Positions 52,346-61,820 of a stretch of DNA of 64,000 nucleotides are shown here, in pieces. Within the stretch, counting starts at the first letter, position 1, and the number at the start of each line of letters is the position of its first letter. The translations under genes were made by a program, and so were the position numbers. The notes under the pieces are model-generated. The model was given only the letters and a program-made list of their open reading frames with translations. It had not been told where the DNA came from and did no database searches. Source of the DNA: Promicromonospora thailandica (lineage in GTDB: Bacteria > Actinomycetota > Actinomycetes > Actinomycetales > Cellulomonadaceae). Where the stretch lies: positions 1 through 64,000 of the forward strand of contig NZ_JAMTCS010000015.1 in assembly GCF_024171955.1 (NCBI RefSeq), in the 5' to 3' direction.

Positions 52346-55300
52346 ATGCAACCTCTGTTCTCCGGCCCGCGCCGGGGTCTCCTCCTCGGGAGCACCCTGG
52401 TCTCGGCCTCCCTGGTCCTGTCCTCCGGAGCCGCCGTCGCGGCGCCGGGCACCCCACCGGACACCGCCCCCGGCGACGCGCCGGTGCGGGTCGTCATCGA
52501 GCTCGACACACCCACGGCCGCCGACGTCGTCGGCCAGGAGGAGCTCGCCGCCGCCCGGGCCGCGGGCTCCGTCTCGGCGAGCGCCCGCAGCGCGTTCGCG
52601 GCCGACTACCGCGCGGCCGTCGAGGAGGTCACCGACGCGCAGGAGACCGTCACGACCCGGATCGAGCGGGCGGGCGTCGAGCTCGAGGACGCCGAGGCGG
52701 TCACCGGCCTGCTGTCCGCGGTCGTGGCCACCGTCGACCCGGCGGACCTCGCCGCGCTGCGCTCCGCGCCCGGCGTCGCCCGGGTCACCGAGGCGGCAGC
52801 CGTGCGCATCCTCGGCGACGAGGCGAACATCCCCGCCACCGGGGCACCGCACGTCTGGGAGCGCGACGACGCGGACGGCGTGCCCGTCAAGGGCGAGGGC
52901 CGCACCGTCGCGATCATCGACACCGGCATCGACTACACGCTGGCCGACCTGGGCGGCGGCTTCGGCCCCGGCCACCGGGTCGTGGACGGCTACGACTTCG
53001 CCAACGACGACGCCGACCCCATGGACGACCACATGCACGGCACGCACGTGGCCGGCATCGTCGGCGCGGGCGGCGACAACCTCACCGGCATGGCGCCCGA
53101 CGTGACGCTCACGCCGTGGAAGGCGCTCGACTACCGCGGCTCCGGCACCACGGACGACCTGCTGCTCGCGCTGGAGGCCGCCACCGACCCGCTGGGCGAG
53201 CACCCGGCCGACGTGGTCAACATGAGCCTCGGCACGCCGGGCGACGGCACCGACCCGCTGGGCCGGGCCTCGACCGCCGCCGCCCGCCAGGGTGTCGTCG
53301 TCGTGGCCGCGGCCGGCAACTCCGGGCCGTACGGCCAGAGCATCGGCTCCCCCGCCGCCGCCGAGGGCGTCATCGCCGTGGGCGCGCAGGTCACGGGCGT
53401 GTCCGACCCGACGCTGACGCTGCTCGGCACGGGCCCCCGCGGCACGAGGCGTCCGCTGGACGTGACGCGGTTCCCGATGTCAGCCAACCCGCCGGCCAAG
53501 GGCGTCACGGCCCGCCTGGTCGACGTCGGGGACGGCCTCGAGGAGGAGGACTACGAGCAGGCCGGCGACGTGCGCGGCGCGATCGTCGTCATGCAGAGCC
53601 TGACCGTGGGCACCCTGGGCGAGGTGCTCGGCCCGCACCTGCTGCAGGCGCAGCTCGCCGAGGAGCACGGCGCCGTGGCGGCCCTGCTGTACTCGCCGAG
53701 CCCGACCGACCCGGGGGGCGACGGCGGCGTCGGCCCGCAGGGCACCGCCAGCGTGCTGTCGGGCGGCGGGTTCGACCTGCGCCGCGAGAGCCTGGTCATG
53801 ATGAACATCGACTCGTCCCTGTACCAGACCTTCAAGGACGAGGTCGCGGCCGGCACGGCCCGCGGCACCATCGGCGCGGTGGACCAGACCGACCGGGTCA
53901 CGGACTTCAGCTCCCGCGGCCCGAGCGACGCCATGACGCTCAAGCCCGAGATCGTGGCACCCGGGTTCGAGATCATGTCCGACATCCCGGCCGACCTCGA
54001 GGTGGAGGGCAACCAGTACCGGCTGTCCGGCACGTCGATGGCCGCCCCGCACGTCGCGGGCGCCGCGGCCCTGCTCGCGCAGGCCCGTCCCGAGCTGTCG
54101 GGCGAGCAGCTCCGCGCGACCCTCGTCGGCAGCGCGCAGCCGCTCGACTCCGCCGACGCCGACGCGTCGCCGTCCACCCAGGGCGCCGGCAGGCTCGACG
54201 TCGCGGCCGCCGTCGACCAGCGGGTCACCGCGTCGCCCGACGCGCTCTCGCTCGGCCTGGCCGACATGGGCAGCACGCCCACGCGCACCAGCACCGTCGT
54301 GCTGCGCAACTCCGGGAAGAAGGCCGTCACCGTGCGCCTGGCCGCCGAGCCGTCGGCCGACAGCACGGGCACCGCGAAGCTGTCGGCCCGGTCCGTGCGG
54401 ATCGCCGCGGGCCGCAGCGCGTCGGTCGAGCTCACCGTCACGCCGCAGGCGGGCGGCGTGATCGACGCCGAGACGTCCGGCGTGCTCGTCGGCACGGCCT
54501 CCGACGGCGGCACCGTGCGCGTCCCGTACGCGCTGTACGTACGGCCGCTGCAGGTCCAGTCGTCGCCGACGCTGGCCACCGGCAGCAGCGAGGTGTTCGT
54601 CTACGCCCCGATGGCCCCGGAGGCACCGCCCACCGTGCGGGCCACGGCGCCGTCCGGAGCGCAGTACACCACCGCGCTGACCACCGTCAGCGGCAACCCC
54701 GGCTGGTTCCGCGGCACCGTGCCGCTGGACGAGCCCGGCACCTACGGGCTCGACGCGCGCGCCACCATCGCCGGGCGCACCGTGACCGGCACGGGCGGCG
54801 TGCAGGCCGAGGGCTCCGACCAGGCCGGCGCCTGGGAGCAGGTCGGCCTGTCGGGCGCGGCCCGCGAGCTGGCCACCTCCCCCACGGCCCCGGGCACCGG
54901 CCTGGCCATGATCGGCAGCGGCGTGCACCCGTTCGTCACCACCGACCAGGGCGCCACCTGGGAGCGCGTGCGCAGCATGCCCGTCGCGGACGGCTGGGGC
55001 ATCCCCGTGGCCGACACCGCGACGCCCGGCGGCTTCTACGTGGCCCTGAACGGCACCGCGGGCCGGGTCGTGCTCGACCCCTCGTACTCCGGCCGCATCG
55101 TGCACACCGCGGACGCCGGGCGCACCTGGACCGTGCTGCCGTTCCCGGACGTCGCGATCGAGGAGCTCGTCGCCCAGGGTGACGCGCTGGCCGCCGTCAC
55201 GCCGGACGGTCTCTACCTCAGCCGGGACGGCGGGCAGCGCTGGCGCCGCGTCGCACCGGCCTGGACCGGCTTCGTCAACGGCGCCGCCTTCGCGGGCGAC

Positions 55301-57040
55301 GACCTGCTGATCGCCACGCTGGACGGCGTCTACCGCGTCGCCGACGTGCTGTCCGGGGGCAGCGAGGTCATCCAGACCTACGCCACCACCGACTACATCG
55401 ACCGCCCGCAGGGTGTCGTGGCCGACGGTTCCGCCGCCGTGGTGGTGCTCGGCGACGGCGTCTCGATGACCTCGCGCGACTCGGGGGCCACCTGGACCAA
55501 GGGCGCCGACACGGACCAGTCCTACGTCACGGTCACCACGCTGACGGAGGGCACCGTGTACGCCATGGGCCTGACGACCTACAGCACGAGCACCGACCTC
55601 GGCACCACCTGGGAGACGCACCCGCTGCCCGTGTACGGGCCGCTGGCCACCGACGTGGACCACTGGCCGGGCACCCCGGCCGACCACCTCGTGGTCGCGA
55701 TGGAGGGCGCCGGGTACTACACCACGCAGGACGGCGAGGAGTGGACCAAGACGGGCGTCTCCGGCTCCGACGTGTCGGACGTGCACGCGGGCGTCGACGC
55801 CGAGGGTGAGCCGGTGCTGCGCGCCGTCGACTACGAGGGCCTGCACCAGCGCTCGCTGGCCGACCTCGACGAGGGCACGCAGGACTGGGGCTCGATCGGC
55901 CACGAGGGCATCATCGGCCGGCAGGTCACCGCCGTGACGCAGTCGCCGCTGGGCGACCACGACGTCTGGGCGGTCGGCTCCAGCGCCAACGGCCTGGGCC
56001 GCATCCTCACCACGGGCGCCGGCGGGGCCGACGCCGACCTCGAGGTGGTGGGCCCCAACAGCGGGTACGCGCCCACCACGGTGGCGGTCTCCCCGCACGC
56101 CGAGGACACGGTGCTCGTGGGCTACGAGGCGGACGGCGCGGCGGGCCTCATGGTCTCCACGGACCGGTTCGAGACGTGGACCACCTACAACCACCGGATG
56201 CTCGTCGAGCAGATCGTGCCCGACCCGTCCGACGCCCGCAGGGTGTGGCTCGCGACGTCGTCCGGCGCCTACCGCTCCGACGACCTCGGCAAGACGCTCA
56301 CGCGCCTGACCGAGGACCCCGCCCGGTCCGTGTGGGTGGACCCGGCCGATCCCCGGCACGTGGTGGTCGGGGAGCTGCCCGGTATCCGGGTCAGCCGCGA
56401 CGGCGGGAAGACCTTCGCCGACGCGGAGGTGCCCAACACCTCCGCCGGGGTCACGTCGTTCGCGTCCGTCGAGGTGCCGGACGGCCCCGCGGCGGGCCGC
56501 GAGCTGCTGGTCGCGGGCGCGGCCCGCTGGCGCCCGTACGGCCTGGCGGCCAACGGGGCGGGCGTGCTCGTCTCGGCCGACGGCGGCGCCACGTGGGTGC
56601 CGGCGTCGCAGGGTCTGACGGCGATGTCGGTGCGGTCGCTGACCGTGAGCCCCGACGGCGCCTGGCTCTACGCGGGCACCGACGAGGGCGGCGTGCACCG
56701 TACCGCCGTCGCCGACCTGGTCCCGGGCGACCTGCTGCCGGGCACCACCAGCACGGAGATCGCGGCGCCCGCCTCGGTCCACCTGCTGGAGCCGTTCCTG
56801 GTGCGGGTCACCGTCTCGGCGCAGGACGAGACGCCGTCCGGCCGGGTGAAGGTCACCGTGGCCCGCGAGGGCGACCGCCACCCGTACGAGCGCACCGTCA
56901 CGCTGCGCAAGGGCAAGGCCGAGGTGCTGGTGCCGCCGCTGCTGAAGGCCGGTGACTGGACGATCACCGCGAGCTACGCGGGGACGGACGACCTCGGGGC
57001 GTCCGAGGCGACGTCGGCCCTGGAGGTGCGACGGCGCTGA
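52346..57040 (+). CDS. Giant secreted subtilase with C-terminal beta-propeller-like repeats
   Basis: A 1564-residue exported S8 protease. Signal peptide 1-33; inhibitor-I9-like propeptide ~45-155; catalytic domain with D192 (IIDTGID), H231 (HGTHVAG), oxyanion N325 (AAGNSG) and S564 (SGTSMAAPHVAG). A PA domain is inserted at about 380-515. A fibronectin-like/Ig-like stretch (~620-800) follows. Then a long region (~820-1460) repeats DQGATWERV, DAGRTWTVLP, DGGQRWRRV, DSGATWTKG and DGGATWVPA, the Asp-box pattern of BNR/sialidase-like propellers. A beta-sandwich ends the protein (RVKVTVAREGDRHPYERTV). No ribosome-binding site; TAGACA lies seven bases before the ATG. Confidence 0.93.
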   Translation: MQPLFSGPRRGLLLGSTLVSASLVLSSGAAVAAPGTPPDTAPGDAPVRVVIELDTPTAADVVGQEELAAARAAGSVSASARSAFAADYRAAVEEVTDAQETVTTRIERAGVELEDAEAVTGLLSAVVATVDPADLAALRSAPGVARVTEAAAVRILGDEANIPATGAPHVWERDDADGVPVKGEGRTVAIIDTGIDYTLADLGGGFGPGHRVVDGYDFANDDADPMDDHMHGTHVAGIVGAGGDNLTGMAPDVTLTPWKALDYRGSGTTDDLLLALEAATDPLGEHPADVVNMSLGTPGDGTDPLGRASTAAARQGVVVVAAAGNSGPYGQSIGSPAAAEGVIAVGAQVTGVSDPTLTLLGTGPRGTRRPLDVTRFPMSANPPAKGVTARLVDVGDGLEEEDYEQAGDVRGAIVVMQSLTVGTLGEVLGPHLLQAQLAEEHGAVAALLYSPSPTDPGGDGGVGPQGTASVLSGGGFDLRRESLVMMNIDSSLYQTFKDEVAAGTARGTIGAVDQTDRVTDFSSRGPSDAMTLKPEIVAPGFEIMSDIPADLEVEGNQYRLSGTSMAAPHVAGAAALLAQARPELSGEQLRATLVGSAQPLDSADADASPSTQGAGRLDVAAAVDQRVTASPDALSLGLADMGSTPTRTSTVVLRNSGKKAVTVRLAAEPSADSTGTAKLSARSVRIAAGRSASVELTVTPQAGGVIDAETSGVLVGTASDGGTVRVPYALYVRPLQVQSSPTLATGSSEVFVYAPMAPEAPPTVRATAPSGAQYTTALTTVSGNPGWFRGTVPLDEPGTYGLDARATIAGRTVTGTGGVQAEGSDQAGAWEQVGLSGAARELATSPTAPGTGLAMIGSGVHPFVTTDQGATWERVRSMPVADGWGIPVADTATPGGFYVALNGTAGRVVLDPSYSGRIVHTADAGRTWTVLPFPDVAIEELVAQGDALAAVTPDGLYLSRDGGQRWRRVAPAWTGFVNGAAFAGDDLLIATLDGVYRVADVLSGGSEVIQTYATTDYIDRPQGVVADGSAAVVVLGDGVSMTSRDSGATWTKGADTDQSYVTVTTLTEGTVYAMGLTTYSTSTDLGTTWETHPLPVYGPLATDVDHWPGTPADHLVVAMEGAGYYTTQDGEEWTKTGVSGSDVSDVHAGVDAEGEPVLRAVDYEGLHQRSLADLDEGTQDWGSIGHEGIIGRQVTAVTQSPLGDHDVWAVGSSANGLGRILTTGAGGADADLEVVGPNSGYAPTTVAVSPHAEDTVLVGYEADGAAGLMVSTDRFETWTTYNHRMLVEQIVPDPSDARRVWLATSSGAYRSDDLGKTLTRLTEDPARSVWVDPADPRHVVVGELPGIRVSRDGGKTFADAEVPNTSAGVTSFASVEVPDGPAAGRELLVAGAARWRPYGLAANGAGVLVSADGGATWVPASQGLTAMSVRSLTVSPDGAWLYAGTDEGGVHRTAVADLVPGDLLPGTTSTEIAAPASVHLLEPFLVRVTVSAQDETPSGRVKVTVAREGDRHPYERTVTLRKGKAEVLVPPLLKAGDWTITASYAGTDDLGASEATSALEVRRR

Positions 57041-57078
57041 GCCGGTGACCTGCTCGACCCGCACGACCTGATGGCCGT

Positions 57079-57113
57079 CGTCGGCCCCCCTGGCTCAGCC
57101 CCGGGGGCCGACG
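57079..57113. terminator. Bidirectional hairpin between the subtilase and HxlR genes
   Basis: CGTCGGCCCCC (57079-57089) pairs exactly with GGGGGCCGACG (57103-57113) around a 13-base loop. It lies between converging genes. Confidence 0.65.
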
Positions 57114-57180
57114 GCGGCCGTCGCGCGGTCCGCCACCGTCGCGAAGCTCTCGCGCGCGCCGCCCGCGTGACGCCGTGGCG

Positions 57181-57588
57181 TCACTCCGCGTGCGCGCCCG
57201 ACCGCAGCGTCTCGGCGGCCGTGGCCTCCAGCAGGTCGGCGAGCGCCCGCAGCCGGACGGCGACCTGCTCGCCCAGCGGGGTCAGCCCGTACTCGACGCG
57301 CGGCGGGATCGTGGTCACCACGTCCCGGGTGACCATGCCGTCCCGCTCCAGGGCCTGGAGGGTCTGGGACAGCATCTTCTCGCTCACGCCCTCCACCTTG
57401 CGGCGCAGCGCGTTGAACCGGTAGGGCCCCTCGCCCAGGGCCAGCAGCGCGAGCGAGGCCCACTTGGACGTGACCACCTCGAACGCGGCGCGCGACGTGC
57501 ACCCGCGCGCGAACACGTCGACCACGAGCTCCTGGGTGGGGCCGTCCACAGCGCTGGCGTCCGTGGCGCTCGGGTCCGTGGTGTCCAT
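57181..57588 (-). CDS. HxlR-family regulator (QorR/YtfH-like)
   Basis: A 135-residue winged-helix protein with the HxlR signature: CTSRAAFEVVTSKWASLALL, FNALRRKVEGVSEKMLSQTL, LERDGMVTRDV and PPRVEYGLTPLG. One Cys (C31-33 region) near the N-terminus is conserved in redox-sensing QorR types. It is divergent from a quinone-reductase-like gene, its usual partner. TACCCT (57596-57601, minus strand) lies seven bases before the ATG at 57588, which argues against longer in-frame starts. Confidence 0.88.
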   Translation of the reverse strand: MDTTDPSATDASAVDGPTQELVVDVFARGCTSRAAFEVVTSKWASLALLALGEGPYRFNALRRKVEGVSEKMLSQTLQALERDGMVTRDVVTTIPPRVEYGLTPLGEQVAVRLRALADLLEATAAETLRSGAHAE

Positions 57589-57623
57589 GTGGTCCAGGGT
57601 ACCGCCGCGCCATCGGAATGTGG

Positions 57624-57645
57624 TGTACTTTCGATTCGTTAGTGC
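57624..57645. promoter_or_regulatory. HxlR-type operator candidate
   Basis: GTACTTTCGATTCGTTAGTGC (57624-57644) has imperfect inverted ends, GTACT against AGTGC. HxlR/QorR sites in other bacteria have the general form GTAC-N-AGTAC. It lies between the hxlR and quinone-reductase starts. Confidence 0.45.
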
Positions 57646-57690
57646 TATCTGCCCGTAACCGTCCGAGCACACCCGCCCTGGAGAGACTCA

Positions 57691-58551
57691 ATGACCACCT
57701 ATGCCGTCACCGGCGCCACCGGACACCTCGGCCGCCTCGCCGTCGCGGAGCTGCTGCGCCGCGGCGTCGCCCCCGCGGACGTCGTCACGATCGCCCGCAC
57801 CCCCGCCAAGGCCGCCGACCTCGCCGACCTCGGCGTCCAGGTGCGCGAGGGCGACTACGACCGCCCGGAGACGCTGCCCGCGGCGCTCGCCGGCGTGCAG
57901 CGGCTGCTGCTCGTCTCGGGCAGCGACCCGGGCAACCGCGTCGCCCAGCACACGGCCGTGATCGACGCCGCGAGCGCCGCCGGCGTCGAGCGCATCGCGT
58001 ACACGAGCATCATCAACGCGGACGACACCACCAGCCCGCTCGCGGGCGAGCACCAGGGCACCGAGCGGGTGCTGCGCGCGTCCGGCGTGCCGCTGTCGCT
58101 GCTGCGCAACGCCTGGTACCACGAGAACTACACCGAGCGCCTGGACGAGTTCCTGCAGCGCGGCGAGATCGTCGGCGCCGCCGCGGACGGCCCGATCTCG
58201 GCCGCCTCGCGCGCCGACTTCGCGGCGGCGGCCGTCGCGGCGCTCCAGGGGGACGACGGCGACGTCGTCGTCCACGAGCTCGGCGGCACGCCGTACACGC
58301 TGGCGGAGCTGGCCGCGACGATCACCGAGGTGACGGGTACCACGGTGCGCTACCGCGACCTCCCGGCGGACGACCTCGCCGCCGAGCTGCGCACCGCGGG
58401 GCTCGACGCGGGCACGGCCGGGTTCGTCGCCGCGCTGGACGCGTCGATCGCCGCGGGCGCGCTCGACTCCACGAGCGACGACCTGGCGCGGCTCCTGGGC
58501 CGCCCGGCCACACCGCTCGCCGACGCCGTCCGCGCGGCCGCCCAGGGCTGA
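57691..58551 (+). CDS. NAD(P)H:quinone oxidoreductase type 2-like (QorB/NmrA family)
   Basis: A 286-residue atypical SDR. The NADP motif is VTGATGHLGRLAVAELLRRG, followed by RTPAKAADLADLGVQVREGD, YTSIINADDTTSPLAGEHQG and LRNAWYHENYTERL, all in the QorB/YtfG pattern. It should reduce quinones by two electrons and protect against redox stress. GGAGAG precedes the ATG at 57691. It faces its probable repressor of the HxlR family across a likely operator. Confidence 0.88.
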   Translation: MTTYAVTGATGHLGRLAVAELLRRGVAPADVVTIARTPAKAADLADLGVQVREGDYDRPETLPAALAGVQRLLLVSGSDPGNRVAQHTAVIDAASAAGVERIAYTSIINADDTTSPLAGEHQGTERVLRASGVPLSLLRNAWYHENYTERLDEFLQRGEIVGAAADGPISAASRADFAAAAVAALQGDDGDVVVHELGGTPYTLAELAATITEVTGTTVRYRDLPADDLAAELRTAGLDAGTAGFVAALDASIAAGALDSTSDDLARLLGRPATPLADAVRAAAQG

Positions 58552-58584
58552 GCCCGACTGGACAGGTCGTGCGTGAATGGTGGC

Positions 58585-59598
58585 ATGCGAGGAGCGATCA
58601 TTCATGGGCCCGGGGACGTCCGCTTCGAGGAGCGGGCGGACCCCGAGGTCGTGGAACCCACCGACGCCGTGGTCCGGACCGTGGCCACCTGCGTGTGCGG
58701 GTCGGACCTGTGGCGGTACCGCGGCATCACCCCGGTCAGGCGGCCGACGCCGATCGGACACGAGTACGTCGGCGTCGTCGAGCAGGTCGGGGCGGCCGTG
58801 ACGACCGTCCGGCCCGGTGACTTCGTCGTCGGCGGGTTCCTGCACAGCGACAACACCTGCGCGGTCTGCCGCGCGGGCATGCAGGCCAACTGCCTGCACG
58901 GCGGGGGCTACGACGGCTGCCAGTCGGAGTACGTCCGCGTCCCCAACGCCGACGGCACCCTGGTGGCGACGCCCGGCACGCCGGACCCGGACCTGGTGCC
59001 GAGCCTGCTGAGCCTGTCGGACGTGATGTGCACGGGCTGGCACGCCGCCGTCTCGGCGGGGGTTCGACCGGGTTCGAGCGTCGTGGTGGTGGGTGACGGC
59101 GCCGTCGGGCTCAGCGGGGTGCTGGCCGCGGCGCAGCTCGGCGCCACCACCATCGTCGCCATGAGCCGGCACGAGCCCCGCCAGCGCGTCGCACGCGAGT
59201 TCGGGGCCACGCACGTCGTGGCCGAGCGCGGCGAGGAGGGCCTGGCGCAGGTGCGTGACCTCACCGAGGGCATCGGTGCCGACGCGGTCCTGGAGTGCGT
59301 CGGCACCGGGGAGGCCCGGGCCCAGTCGGTCGAGCTGGTGCGGCCGGGCGGCACGATCGGCATCGTCGGCGTGCCGCACGGCGACCTGCCCGTGGACTCC
59401 CTGTTCTGGGGGAACAAGGGGCTGCGGGGCGGCGTCGCGCCCGTCCGGGCGTACCTGCCGCACCTGCTCGACCTGGTGTGGCGGCGGGAGATCGACCCCG
59501 GCCGGGTCTTCGACCTCACGCTGCCCCTGTCCGAGGTGGCGCAGGCCTACCGCGCCATGGACGAGCGCCGGGCGATCAAGGTGCTCCTGGAGGCGTGA
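58585..59598 (+). CDS. Zinc-dependent alcohol dehydrogenase (MDR)
   Basis: A 337-residue MDR with both metal sites. Catalytic ligands are Cys in TCVCGSDLWRY and the HE pair in PIGHEYVGVVE. The structural site is reduced to NTCAVCRAGMQANC, with three Cys visible. The coenzyme motif is VVGDGAVGLSGVLAA. ATG at 58585 is taken over a GTG at 58573 since neither has a ribosome-binding site. It resembles YjgB/Tdh-like dehydrogenases of sugar alcohols or aldehydes. The 3' end overlaps the converging PepSY gene by 23 bases. Confidence 0.88.
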   Translation: MRGAIIHGPGDVRFEERADPEVVEPTDAVVRTVATCVCGSDLWRYRGITPVRRPTPIGHEYVGVVEQVGAAVTTVRPGDFVVGGFLHSDNTCAVCRAGMQANCLHGGGYDGCQSEYVRVPNADGTLVATPGTPDPDLVPSLLSLSDVMCTGWHAAVSAGVRPGSSVVVVGDGAVGLSGVLAAAQLGATTIVAMSRHEPRQRVAREFGATHVVAERGEEGLAQVRDLTEGIGADAVLECVGTGEARAQSVELVRPGGTIGIVGVPHGDLPVDSLFWGNKGLRGGVAPVRAYLPHLLDLVWRREIDPGRVFDLTLPLSEVAQAYRAMDERRAIKVLLEA

Positions 59599-61060
59599 CG
59601 CCGCTGGTCGTGCCGCTGCGCCGCAGGCCCAGCAGCACGTCGAGCACCACGAAACCGGCCAGCGTCCAGCCCACCAGGGGCAGCCACCAGCCGACCAGGA
59701 CCGCCCCGGCGAGCACCGCGGCGACGCCCCACCACGGCGCGCCGCGCAGCACGTCCCGCTCCGGCGGCGGCCCGCCCCGCAGCGGGGTGGGCCGCCGCCG
59801 CCACCACATGAGGTAGCCGAGCACCACGAGCGCGGCGATGCCGCTCGCCAGGACGAACAGCGCGAGCTGGTGGGGCAGGCCGAACAGGGACCCCATGTGG
59901 GCGTCGATGCCCCAGCGGGCGAGCTTCGCGGCGAGCGGGAACTCCGAGAAGTCGACCCGGTGCACCGCGCGCAGCGTCGCGGGGTCCACCGCCACCGCGT
60001 CCACCTCGGTGGGGTAGCTGCGCTGGATCTCCTGCACCACCCAGGCGCTGCCGGGCGCCGCGGGCGGCGTGATCTCGACCAGACCGGTGTTCACGTTGAC
60101 GGCCTGCGCCGTGGCGAGCACGGCGTCGAACAGTGCGGGATCCACCTCTCCCACGGGAGCACCTCCGGGGCCGGCCGCGCCGTGGCCCGCGTGCTCGCCG
60201 GCGCCGGCCGCCTGCGCGTCCCCGCCGGGCAGGTCCGTGTCGACCGCGGGCGTGCCCCAGTCGAGCGCGCCGCGCAGGGTGTCGACGTTGCCGCCCGCGT
60301 ACTGCGACCAGGTGATGCCGGTGGCCGAGAGGAACAGGGCGCCGAGCACCACCCAGAACCCCACGGACGTGTGCCAGGTGAACAGCGCGCGGTACCCCCG
60401 GCGTCCCCGCGCGGGGCGCACGAAGTCCTTCCGGGCCCGCGACCGCCGCACCCGCGCGACCCAGAGGCCGAGCCCCGCGAGCGCCACGACCCCGAGCCAG
60501 GACGCGGCGAGCTCGCTGTAGAGCCTGCCGGGCTCGCCGAGGTGCAGGTTGCGGTGGAGCTGGTCGAGCCACGTGCGCAGCGGCAGGGCGCCGCTGGTGC
60601 CGTACACGGTGAGGTCGCCGCGCACCTCCCCCGTGCCGGGGTCGACGAGCACGGCACGGGACTCGCTCTCGCCGAGCCGGGCGTCGGCGAACATGACGCG
60701 CGTGGTGTCGCCGGGTCCGGGCGCGGGGCGGACCGCGGACGGCGTCGCGCCGGGGTCGCCCACGTGGTCGCGGGCGATCTCGACCTGGTCGGCGAGGCTC
60801 AGCCGGGTGCTCGTGACGGGCGCGGTCAGCTCGTGCCGGTAGACCACCTGCTCGAGGGCCGGGGTCAGGGCGTACAGGGCGCCGCTCACGGCGGCGACCA
60901 GGATGAACGGCCCCACGAGGAGCCCCGCGTAGAAGTGCAGGCGCAGCAGGAGGGCGCCGAACCAGCCGGGTCGCCCGGCAGCGCGCCGGGGTGGTGGTGG
61001 GGTCGGTGTCGTGTCGGTCGTCGGGTCGGTGGTCGTGCGGGAGGTCGTCTGCGTGGTCAC
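59576..61060 (-). CDS. PepSY-associated membrane protein
   Basis: A 494-residue PepSY_TM protein with four membrane helices (near 35-60, 190-210, 235-258, 395-420), plus a C-terminal hydrophobic pair. Outer PepSY-like domains contain VVYRHELTAPVTSTRLSLAD and VDAVAVDPATLRAVHRVDF. Histidines LHFYAGLLVGP, DQLHRNLHLGE, TWHTSVGFW and DAHMGSLFGLPHQ lie in or near helices. The family is linked to iron/siderophore reduction or copper handling. An internal AGAGEHAGHGAAGPGG segment looks metal-binding. Start ATG at 61060. Confidence 0.85.
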   Translation of the reverse strand: MTTQTTSRTTTDPTTDTTPTPPPPRRAAGRPGWFGALLLRLHFYAGLLVGPFILVAAVSGALYALTPALEQVVYRHELTAPVTSTRLSLADQVEIARDHVGDPGATPSAVRPAPGPGDTTRVMFADARLGESESRAVLVDPGTGEVRGDLTVYGTSGALPLRTWLDQLHRNLHLGEPGRLYSELAASWLGVVALAGLGLWVARVRRSRARKDFVRPARGRRGYRALFTWHTSVGFWVVLGALFLSATGITWSQYAGGNVDTLRGALDWGTPAVDTDLPGGDAQAAGAGEHAGHGAAGPGGAPVGEVDPALFDAVLATAQAVNVNTGLVEITPPAAPGSAWVVQEIQRSYPTEVDAVAVDPATLRAVHRVDFSEFPLAAKLARWGIDAHMGSLFGLPHQLALFVLASGIAALVVLGYLMWWRRRPTPLRGGPPPERDVLRGAPWWGVAAVLAGAVLVGWWLPLVGWTLAGFVVLDVLLGLRRSGTTSGVTPPGAP

Positions 61061-61180
61061 GTCTGGCCGCCTTCGGGTCTGAGGGCAGCACGGACCGGCC
61101 CGGGCCGCCTGCCCAGGGCGCGACGGCGCGCGCAGGGGCGGCGGCGCGGCGGAGCCGGCCGGTGCTCGGGAGGTGCTGGG

Positions 61181-61816
61181 TCAGGTCGCGCGCGGGAGCG
61201 GCGGACCGCGCCGCCGGGACGGCGACACCTCGGGCCGGGCGGGGAAGGATCCGGTGAACCAGTCGGGCACGGCCACGCGCACGACGGGGGCGGGCGGGGC
61301 GACGTCGGCGCGGGAGGGCAGGGCGCGCCGCAGCCGGCCGGCGAGGCGGGCGGCCTGCTCGCGCAGCCGGTCGAGCAGGCGTTCGCCGCCGTACAGCGCG
61401 GCCACGGTCACGGCCGCCGCGACACCGTGCCAGAGCCACATGGCGGGCCCGGCGAGCAGCAGGTCGGGCAGGTAGGGCGAGGGGTCGGCGCCCGCGGCCG
61501 GGGCGGGCAGCGTGTACCCGCCGTGGGCGGCGTGCCCGGCCGGGGCGACGGCGGCGGTCGCGCCGAGCACGAACAGGGTGTGGAACAGCACCTGGCTCAG
61601 CGCGACGGACACGACGGTGCGCCACAGCGCGACGCGGCGGCCCGCCAGCGCCGTGCACACCGTCAGGGACAGCGCCCAGGGCACGACCAGGCCGAGCCAG
61701 CCCGGCGCGGCGCCGCCGCCCGCGAGGTGCGAGAGCAGGGCGGCCGCCGTGGCCACCGACGCGACGACGGGTCCGCGCAGGTCGCGCGGTCGTCGTGGCC
61801 GGTGGGGCGGGGTCAT
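61181..61816 (-). CDS. Membrane protein, partner of PepSY protein
   Basis: A 211-residue protein with four or five hydrophobic helices in residues 15-150. Histidines lie at membrane edges (LSHLAGGG, QVLFHTLF, AGHAAHGGYT and WLWHGVAAA), followed by an Arg/Pro-rich tail. No family recognised with confidence, but His-rich small membrane proteins are often found with PepSY_TM genes in actinobacterial metal-related clusters. It lies between the FCD-GntR gene (four bases upstream) and the PepSY gene, all on the minus strand, so the three could be one operon. Confidence 0.6.
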   Translation of the reverse strand: MTPPHRPRRPRDLRGPVVASVATAAALLSHLAGGGAAPGWLGLVVPWALSLTVCTALAGRRVALWRTVVSVALSQVLFHTLFVLGATAAVAPAGHAAHGGYTLPAPAAGADPSPYLPDLLLAGPAMWLWHGVAAAVTVAALYGGERLLDRLREQAARLAGRLRRALPSRADVAPPAPVVRVAVPDWFTGSFPARPEVSPSRRRGPPLPRAT

Positions 61817-61820
61817 GGCG

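Noticed and set aside
52226-53105. Plus-strand frame overlapping the start of the giant subtilase
   Set aside because: Pro/Arg/Ser-rich shadow in another frame without motif; the subtilase frame has signal peptide and catalytic residues.
57095-57180. Possible C-terminal extension of the HxlR protein in another frame
   Set aside because: It would need a frameshift; the annotated stop gives a normal family length and the stretch contains the terminator hairpin.
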